Shown piece after piece: positions 47,701-56,700 of a stretch of 64,000 nt of DNA. Below the pieces are notes generated by a model. That model saw only the letters and a program-made list of their open reading frames with translations, ran no database searches and had not been told where the DNA came from. The translations under genes were made by a program, and so were the position numbers. The stretch covers positions 80,395,225 through 80,459,224 of the forward strand of contig NC_133770.1 of the NCBI RefSeq assembly GCF_003597395.2, given 5' to 3'. How positions within the stretch are numbered: the stretch's first letter is position 1; each line of letters begins with the position of its first letter. The stretch comes from Chelonoidis abingdonii. Taxonomy: Eukaryota; Chordata; Testudines; Testudinidae.

Positions 47701-50700
47701 TCCCATTGAGTTCCCAGTAGCACTGTAGTGGGTTTTTTTTGGTTAGCTGAGACATTTTAGGGATAAAGGAATATTTCACCAGTGTGTGATCATGTTGCAT
47801 TCTAAGTTGTGAAAAAGGCAATTTTGTTCACCCCTTAGTATTAGGCCAGGAGTTGATTTACTAGAAGAAACTGCAATAAAAACCCAGCCATGAAGATTAT
47901 GGTTATTATTAACATCTACTGTAAAGAATTTGGTTTAGAATGCAAGTATCAAGTTACGCTGAACATAATAATTACATGCATTGCATTAAGTTACTTATCA
48001 GTTACCTGTAGCAATTAATATTTTGGTTATAACTCTTTTAAAAATAAGTCATTTATACAAGGCGCCATTAACTAAATTAAGAAAAATATTAACTATCCTA
48101 TATCTGAAATTCTCTTACTTTGATCCAGTGATGGTGAACATCCATTGTGCCTAGCATGACATGGCCTGTTGCACTCATACCTGAACAGTCCGTGAATACT
48201 ACTGTGTGTCCTAATAATGAAACAGTTTTTAGTCACTTTCCACAACTATGTAAGCTTAACAATATTATTGCATTTCACCAACAGTAAATCATTTCAGCAG
48301 ACAAAAGTAAGTAGAAGCTTTACTCCCATCAATTGGAAACTCTCGTTCTGAAAGCTTAAATTCAAAGATTTTTCTATACGAAACTTTACCTAGTATTTCC
48401 CTTGCCCTCCCGTGTAGTTTCACTACTTAGTGTCTTACCTTAGAGAGAGACTATTTTTGGACAACTATCAATATTTGGACTATACCATATTTAAACAACC
48501 CACAGAACACTGTATGCACTCAAGAAACAATAATTAGATCACTATTTGATTTAAATAAAGTAACTTTAAGCTGAATATGGTAAATATTGCCCAGTTCACC
48601 ACTATAACATTTCCTGGGGGAGCACTTAGGGTTGTGAGATGTGTCTCTATCACTTGTCCTTAGAGTGAAGAAGCCTTGTCTGTGCCTACCATGGATCAGC
48701 TCCCCAATCTCATCAGCGACTTTCAATATAGGCACTCCCCTCTAGGCCTCTCAGGCCACTGTCACTCTGTAGGTTAGTAATAGGCATGCTCCAGCCCGCA
48801 AGCCCTTCAAGTGGAATGTCCAGCCCCGATCTACTGGCCCCTTGCAGTATTCACTGATTTGCTGCTTCCAAAGAAACAGTACATCCCAGCTTACCAGTTG
48901 CACCTCAAATCACCACTCCACTTATCTCACAGTGTTTAGGTTTGTTTACAGTGAAATCAAATACAAGTTTATTTAACAAAGCATAGCGATTCAAATAGTA
49001 ACAAGCAGAAATACTGTAAACCAGAGGTTACATATTAAATAAAATCATAGCACGCAATCTAGAGCCAGACTTAATTAATAAAGATACTCTCATGTCTAGT
49101 AGAGTATTGCTCACTCAAAATTCTTGCAGCGGTTTACAGCTAGGTTGGCTGTGACTCTTTTTTCATGAGACACACATGCTGTCAGTTTGCATCCTAGATG
49201 AAGGACTTTCAGTGTGTCTCTGCACTCCAAAACATACTAGACCAATCCTTTGTCTTTATTCATCAAGAGCACACCTCTCTGCTGTTAGTTTCTTCCTGCA
49301 GTTTTCCTCTTTTGTAGATTTTCCAATCTCTCAATTCGCACCCAGCTCAGTATGCAAATAAGCATGCAACATGTGGGATACAATACACAAATGGCCAGAC
49401 TAAGGTGACCAGACAGCAAGTGTGAAAAATCGGGACAGGGGGTGGGAGGTAATAGCCTATACAAGAAAAAGACCCCAAAATCGGGACTGTCCCTATAAAA
49501 AAATCGGGACATCTGGTCACCGTAGACCAGACAAGGAGACAGGTATCTGTTACCTCCTTCCTGAAAGGCACATCTCCATGGTACATCATCTCCTGGTGAC
49601 CTGCCTTAAGTTTAAGACCTTAAGAGCATAATTTTCAGTATAGATACATAACTTCTTAAATATTATATGTACATACATTCACAATGGATTATGACAACCA
49701 GTGGATAACTGGCTCTCGGTAGAGACCTCACACGTTACCCTTTGGTGAACTTTTATGCAGATATCTGACATCACGTATCTTTATACAATCCTACACACCC
49801 TCTGTGCTGTTTGACAGCCTTCTCTTTCACTGACATAGTGCTGTGCACATGAGTGTTTACCCAGGCAAAACTTGTGTCACTCAGTTTGTGTGTTTTTTTC
49901 ACACCCCTGAGTGACAAAAGTTTTGCTGTCAGACGTGCAAGTCCAGGCCTGGCCTTAGTTTTCCATGAGAAAGACATAGTTGAAAGCAACACTCCCAACG
50001 AGTCACCTCAAAAACAGGGATAAAAGGAAGTAAAAATATTCTCATAATGACTTCTACCTACCCGTAAGACAGTAACTATTCCTGGGGGTGGGAGAGAAGG
50101 CTGAGACTGTGGACACAGTTAATCATCTGAGTATTCATCTAGGGCAGAGGCCAAATTTGCAGGGCCCGAGGAATAATTATATACACAATCAGATATTAGC
50201 ATACTGATACTTCTCATTGATAAATGTTACCTTTGCAACCTTTATAAAGTTGAACAAGGTGGGACAGTCTCACCTGTCTTTTGATTAAATAAGCGAGTTC
50301 TCAAGTGAATGAATAATTATTCAAAACTGAGAATCTTGAGAAAGACTAAGTGTGATGTCGTGTGTGCTGGCCAACAGTTATTGCCACAGATAAATCTGCT
50401 GTATCAGAGGAGTCACATGGTAACCTGAAAGTGTTCAGAGATGCTCAATCCTTCTTGGACAAGAGATTTGATTTCAGAATGTAGGTCTTCCGGAATATGC
50501 TCTACAAGAGAAGATTACTAGACCCAAGTAAAAAAGTTCTTACAAGCCCTACTGGCCAGGTTAATTAGATATTCTGAGAGTTAGTGATCCATCTTTTTGT
50601 CTCCTTGTCCCCAAGGAAAGATTATAATTACTGCACCAACTTACTCTTTTCCAGGGCAGCAGAGACCGTAAGTGAACCCAGTATCTGGTTCTGGTAGAAG

Positions 50701-53700
50701 TACTTTTGTTCTGCCTGGGGCACCTGTTAGAGTTTATCATTCTTCTTGGATACTGGTGGCATGGATGAAGCAGAGAGCCACAGATCTCACGTAGTTCCAG
50801 AAGTCCCTCTGACAGAAAAAGCTATCTTAGAGTCTTTTGTCTGGATTGTATAATTATTTACGGGATTTCTCCTCCATAGTGTAAACAGGCAAATGTAGTT
50901 CTTTCACCTGTCTATCCAATAAACAACTTGTATTCATCAAGAGGTAAGACAGAAGCTGATTCTAGTGTCATCTAGGTCAGGAGAGCTAGAGATGGAGGAA
51001 GGTGCTTCATTACTGAAAATAAGTTCCCAGTGATTCACCCATTTCAAATCCAAAGGATCCTCTTGAAGAGCAGCCATCCCTACCCTTGTGAGTTGATCTG
51101 GGGCACTTTGATGACAATACATCTTGATTCCTACATGTATACTTCTCTGAAGGAATGCAAAGAGATGGGACATTAGGCCCAGGTTCACATGGGCCATAAG
51201 AATAAGGGGGTTGTGTATAGGAATCTCATAGGTTCTAAAGCAGAGGTGGGCAAACTATGGCCGGCCAGTGGACTCCACTCTGCACGCTGCCCCCACAGCT
51301 CCCATTGGTCGGGAACTGAGGCAAATGGGAGCTGCAGGGGCGGTGCCTGTGGATGGGGTGGCGCGAAGCAGAGCCGCCTGGCCGTGCCTCTGTGTAGAAG
51401 CTGGAGATGGGACATGATGCTACTTCTGGAAGTTGCTTGAGGTAAGCAGATTTCTATATCCCTGAGCCACTCTCCTGTGCTCCAACCCGCTGCCCCAGCC
51501 CCGATCCCCCTCCCACCCTCTGAACCCCTCAGCCCTAGCCTGGAGCACCCTCCTACACCCGAACTGCCTCATCCCCAGCCCCACCTCAGAGCCTGCACCC
51601 CCAGCCATAGCTCTCATTCCCCCCGCTCTCCGTGTCTCAACCTCCTCCCCTGATTCCCATCCTGCACTCCAAACCCCTCGGTCCCAGCCCAGAGCCCCTT
51701 TTACATTCCAAACCCCTCATCCCCACCCCCACCCCAGAGCTCTCATCTGTGCCCTGCACTCCACCCCACCTGCCCCAGCCTGGAGCCCCCTCCCACACTC
51801 TGAACTCATTTAGGCCCATCCATAGCCATCACCCCCTTCTGCACTCCAATCCCAATTTCATGAGCATTCATGGCTTGCCATACAATTTCTACACCTAAAT
51901 GTGGCAAGTTTGCCCACACCTGTTCTAAAGTGTCTGCACTCTCATACCTAAATGTTTCTCTGGCAAATAAAGTACAACTCAGTATCTGGAAGCAGGGAGT
52001 TGACTTGTGTTAAGACTAAAAATCCTGGACCCTGAAGCAAGGGTTAACAGTCTACAAATGCCAAATAAATAATAATAAATACACACACACACACACACAC
52101 ACACTGCATCTATGGCTGCTTATTTACAAGGCATGCACTTTCAGGTATTCAAATACTCAAACCACTTTTGAGGTGTTCATTAAGCATTTGGGTTTAATAT
52201 GGCTAATATGAATGAATGTCAATTATACAATGTGACAGTAATAAGAAATGCTAAGAATCATATTTATAATTATATTATGTGATCACTTTGATATGTTGTA
52301 TGTGACTTTTTCACTTTTCATTATTAAACATATAGAAGCAGATATGTATATTTTCTGTAAGATTGAATACCTTAAATTGTGAGTTTCTGAATATCTGAAA
52401 GTACAGTCTTTAAACGAGTCTATATGAAGACTTCAAGCTGAAATAAGCAAATGCTTTTAAATCCTGATGTTGTAGTCAGTTACTAGACAATAGTCAATAT
52501 TTTAAATAACTATGAAATAAAATAACTTGTATTTTAAACTATGAATCACTGATAATTTCTTAAGTAATTCAGGCAGGTTGTTCTATGCTTTCATGAGGAA
52601 TACCATAAGATTCATGTTTATCTTTAGATGATTACTGTACCATGACACACACAAATGAGAAAAGTAATAGGAAATATACCTTTAACGTTCCTCAGTACTT
52701 CTGGGCTCTGCTGAGCTAAACGACTCAGACTGTGTAGCTGGCTACAACGATGGGCAATACCCCAGCTTCTTTGCCACCTAAAGAAAAATATACTTGAGAA
52801 TATCTCACTCAGTCTTATAAAAGGATTTTTTTTAAAACGTAACACAGTGCCCAAAGTGTGCTAAGGGCTTTATAATAAAGCAGTAATTCATAGCAACAAA
52901 AATCACAGTCACTGAAGAGTAATAAAAGGCAAATAATCCAACTGGGAATGTGTATAAAGTGGTCTGAGTCATACACTAATCAAATCTCATATATAAACCA
53001 ATAATTAAGCAATTAAAATGGAAAATGTAGACTCTCTTTTGCAGTGGGTGCCATATTGAAGATGGTGCAGGGGAAAAAACAAACTGAAAAAAGCTAAAAA
53101 ACTATATTTGGATATGCAGAAAGCAGTTATCTGTTTCTCGGAATACTTTCTTTGTATTTTTTTCTATACGCAGAAGGGAGTTCAGTACAAAAGTTTTATT
53201 CAAAAATTTACTGATTTCTTAGAAGACGATAAGAGGTTAGGATTGTGAAGTTTATTGCAGTCTCAGCCCTGTTCCTAAAAAGACTTACACATGTACTTTA
53301 TGCAGTGAGTATACAGGCACCAATTCCATGCATGCTCCAGGGCTAGAGCACTCCTGGAAAAAAGTTAGTCGGTGCTTAGCACCCTCCGATAGCCAGTGCC
53401 TGCCCCCTCCACACTTCCCCCCAGCGCCTCCTGTCCACTGGCTGCTCTACCAATCAGCACCTCTTGCCCCCTGCAATCAGCTGTTTTGTGGCATGCAGGA
53501 GGCGCAGGGACAAGTCGTGCTCAGAGGAGGGGGCAGAACTGAGTGGGACGAGGCAGGCTGGGAATTTGGGGGAAAGGGTAGGGTGGAAGCAGGGCCAGAG
53601 TGGAGGCCTGCGCCTGTGAGTATTTCCATTGATTTCAGCTGGGTTACTCACACAGCATAAAGTTAAGTAGGGGCACTTACTAGTAACTAGCCCTTAATTA

Positions 53701-56700
53701 CTCAGTTACACAGGTGCTCGCAGGGCCAGTGCAAGGAAGTTCCATGCCCTCGGCGAAACTTCCACCTTGTGCACCCACCCCAGCTAACCCCGCCCTCCAC
53801 ACGGCAGCTAACTCAGCATGCCCACTGCAGCAGCTACCCCCCCCCCCCGACAGCTAATCCTTCTCCCCTCTGTCCCCCCATGGCAATTAACCCTGCCTGG
53901 AGAGACTTCCCCCCTTCCGTCCCCTTCTCCGGCAGCTAACCCTGCCTGGGGAGACCTCCTGTGGAAACTAAGCCTGCCTGAGTAGCCCGCCCCAGCTCAC
54001 CTTGGCTCCGCCTCCTCCGCTGAGCACATCAGCGCTGCTCTAATTCTCCTCTCCGCCCAGGCTTGCGGCGCTGATTGGAGACTTAGAGCTGGGCTGTGTG
54101 CTCAGGGAGGAGGCAGAGCGGAGGTGAGCTGGGGCAGAGAGCGATTCCCCTGTGCGCCCCCCCCTCGTTATTGCAGGCAACCCTCTCCGCACGCCCCCTC
54201 ACCCAGCTCACCTCCACCTCCTCGCCTGAGGTGGTTTTTAGGCGCCCCCAACCACTAGGCGCCCTAGGCGGCCGCCTAGTTTGCCTAAATGGTTGCACCG
54301 GCCCTGGGTGCTCGACAGCCAAGCAGGGGGAAAGATTCCTTTCTCTCTTGAATCCTGAAGAGTTCAGCCCACTATTTAGCTCATATATTGGATGAGTTGA
54401 TTTGGCTTGCTATTGGGGAACTACTGTACTGGAATTGAAAGTTTTATGTGCATGTACTATAAGGAAGAAAAACAGCTCTAACAAATTTCCTGCATCATAT
54501 CTTGCAGAAAGCAGAGTCTTAGATTTTTTTGAATGTCCAGCCAGAGTAAGTTATCTATTCATAAAGAACATAACAGCGGCCATACTGGGTCAGACCAAAG
54601 GTCCATCTAGCCCAATATCCTGTCTTCCAACTGTGGCCAATGCCAGGTGCCCCAGAGGGAAAGAACAGAACAGGTTATCATCAAGTGATACATCCTCTGT
54701 TGCCTATTCCCAGCTTCTGGCAAACAGAGGCTAGGGATACCATCCCTGATTATCCTGGCTAATAGCCATTGATGGACTTATCCTCCATTAATTTATCTAG
54801 TTCTTTTTTGAAACCTATTATAGTCTTGGCCTTCACAATATCCTCTGGCAAGGAGTTCCATAGGTTGTCTGTGCATTGTGTGAAAAAAATACTTCCTTTT
54901 GTTTGTTTAAAACCCGATGTCCATTAATTTCATTTGGTGGCCTCTAGTTCTTATGTTATGAGGAGTAAATAACACTTCCTTATTCACTTTCTCCACGTCA
55001 GTCATGATTTTATAGACTTCATATACAGATTTCATATCCCGTTAGTTGTCTCTTTTCCAAGCTGAAAAGTCCCAGTCGTATTAATCTCTCCTCATATGGC
55101 AGCCATTCCATACCCCTTATCATTTTTGTTGCCCTTTTCACAGCTGTAGTCATATAAATGTTTATGATTTACAATATTTAATTAAGAGACATTAGGATAA
55201 AATTTGCTGCTATCAAAATGTGCCTATAATTAAACCCACAAAAATACATTATCTTTAATTCACCTTCTGTTCAGGTATTACAGCATGTGTATATTAAAAA
55301 AAAATCATTCACAATTTTGAGATCCCCTCAACACTGACACAGAACAGGCAAGTTAAGGATAATGTTTCAGACAGTTATTAAACTCTGAGGTTTCTTGGTC
55401 ACTATACCCTTAACATTACGTTAACACAGTTTACAGTTATGGGCCAGATCTTCAGCTTTCCCAGGTCCCTTTTCAGTGTACTTAAAACTGCCTCAATCAT
55501 AAAACTGACTGTTACTACAGAATAGGATGTGAATCCTCAGTTAGCATAAAGCCAGCGTAGCAATTCAGCATCGGGGCACAGAGGGATGGTACCATGCAAG
55601 AGCCCTAATGGGACAGCTACAGTAGGCATAACTCAAATCAGCCTAAGAGCTACTCCATGTTACACTTTGAGGCTGCTTTGACCCTCAGTGGCTCCAGGAC
55701 TGGGGACACAAAAAAGGTGGCTTAGAGCCTGCACTCTCTGCTCAAATGTCCCAAGCATAAGCTTGGAATGGCTGAGGATCTAGCCCATTATTTACTTTTA
55801 AAGCCTCCAATCATATTAGCATTGACTTGTAAGAGGTGGAAGTAGCAGTTTCCCATTAAGATACAATTACTTGTCAGTTAGAAAAAATTCTGAACAGGAA
55901 GCATTTTCTTGTAAATTTTTTTCATTAAAATGTTAACTTTCCACAAAATGTAACAATATAGTATTACAGTATTTTGATAACAGACTACGAAAGAAAAATT
56001 AAAAACCACAAAACAAGCAAATTTCATTCAGTGTTCAGAAAGATTCTATCAACTTGTTTTGACTTGGTTTTACTATGCAGTGAGGACTTCATAGAAGAGC
56101 TAGTGTTAGAAACTAACCTTGGATCGAGTGATCATGAGCTGATTATCCTTTCATTTGATTTAAACTTAATCAAAATCAGCTGATTAACTATGACCTTTTA
56201 TTTTAAAAGTGCAGACTTTGGGAAAATAAGAGAATTAGTTAAAGAAGTCAACCGAAAAGTTCAAGGACTTAAATGCAGAGGAGGCTTGGAACTTCTTCAA
56301 AATCAACTTCTAACAGGGCATTCTGAGTTATTAGTTCACTCAGCAACCTGTCACTCAAATCCTCACCAGTATACATTAATTGGGACCTGACTGAAAGACA
56401 AGTAGTTGGCAAAGCCTGCCAATTAATTGAGTAAAGATACAGCTCAGGGGCTAATTGGGTGGAAGAAACCCCTGCAGCTGAGACTATATAAGCAGACAGG
56501 AAGGAAGTGCTAGGGAGGAGAGTCGGGAGCCTGAAGGAAGGCAGGAATAGACAGGACTGGCTGCTGTTAATACTCCGCTGTTTCCCCAGAAGCAAGTGAG
56601 GAAGCTGGCTACTGACTGTAAGCAGTATGTAAATAACGCTCCAGGCTGTGGCCTTTTGAAGGAATATAAAGCACAGTGGTGTTTAAGATGACTTGGAGTT

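Noticed and set aside
51241..51922. GC-rich block considered as a CpG-island promoter for a second gene
   Set aside because: Inverted termini and an exact 8-bp duplication identify it as a hAT-type insertion.
56480..56500. TATA-like actatataagc considered as a host gene promoter
   Set aside because: It lies within an LTR-like segment inserted in a CR1 copy; no host coding sequence follows.
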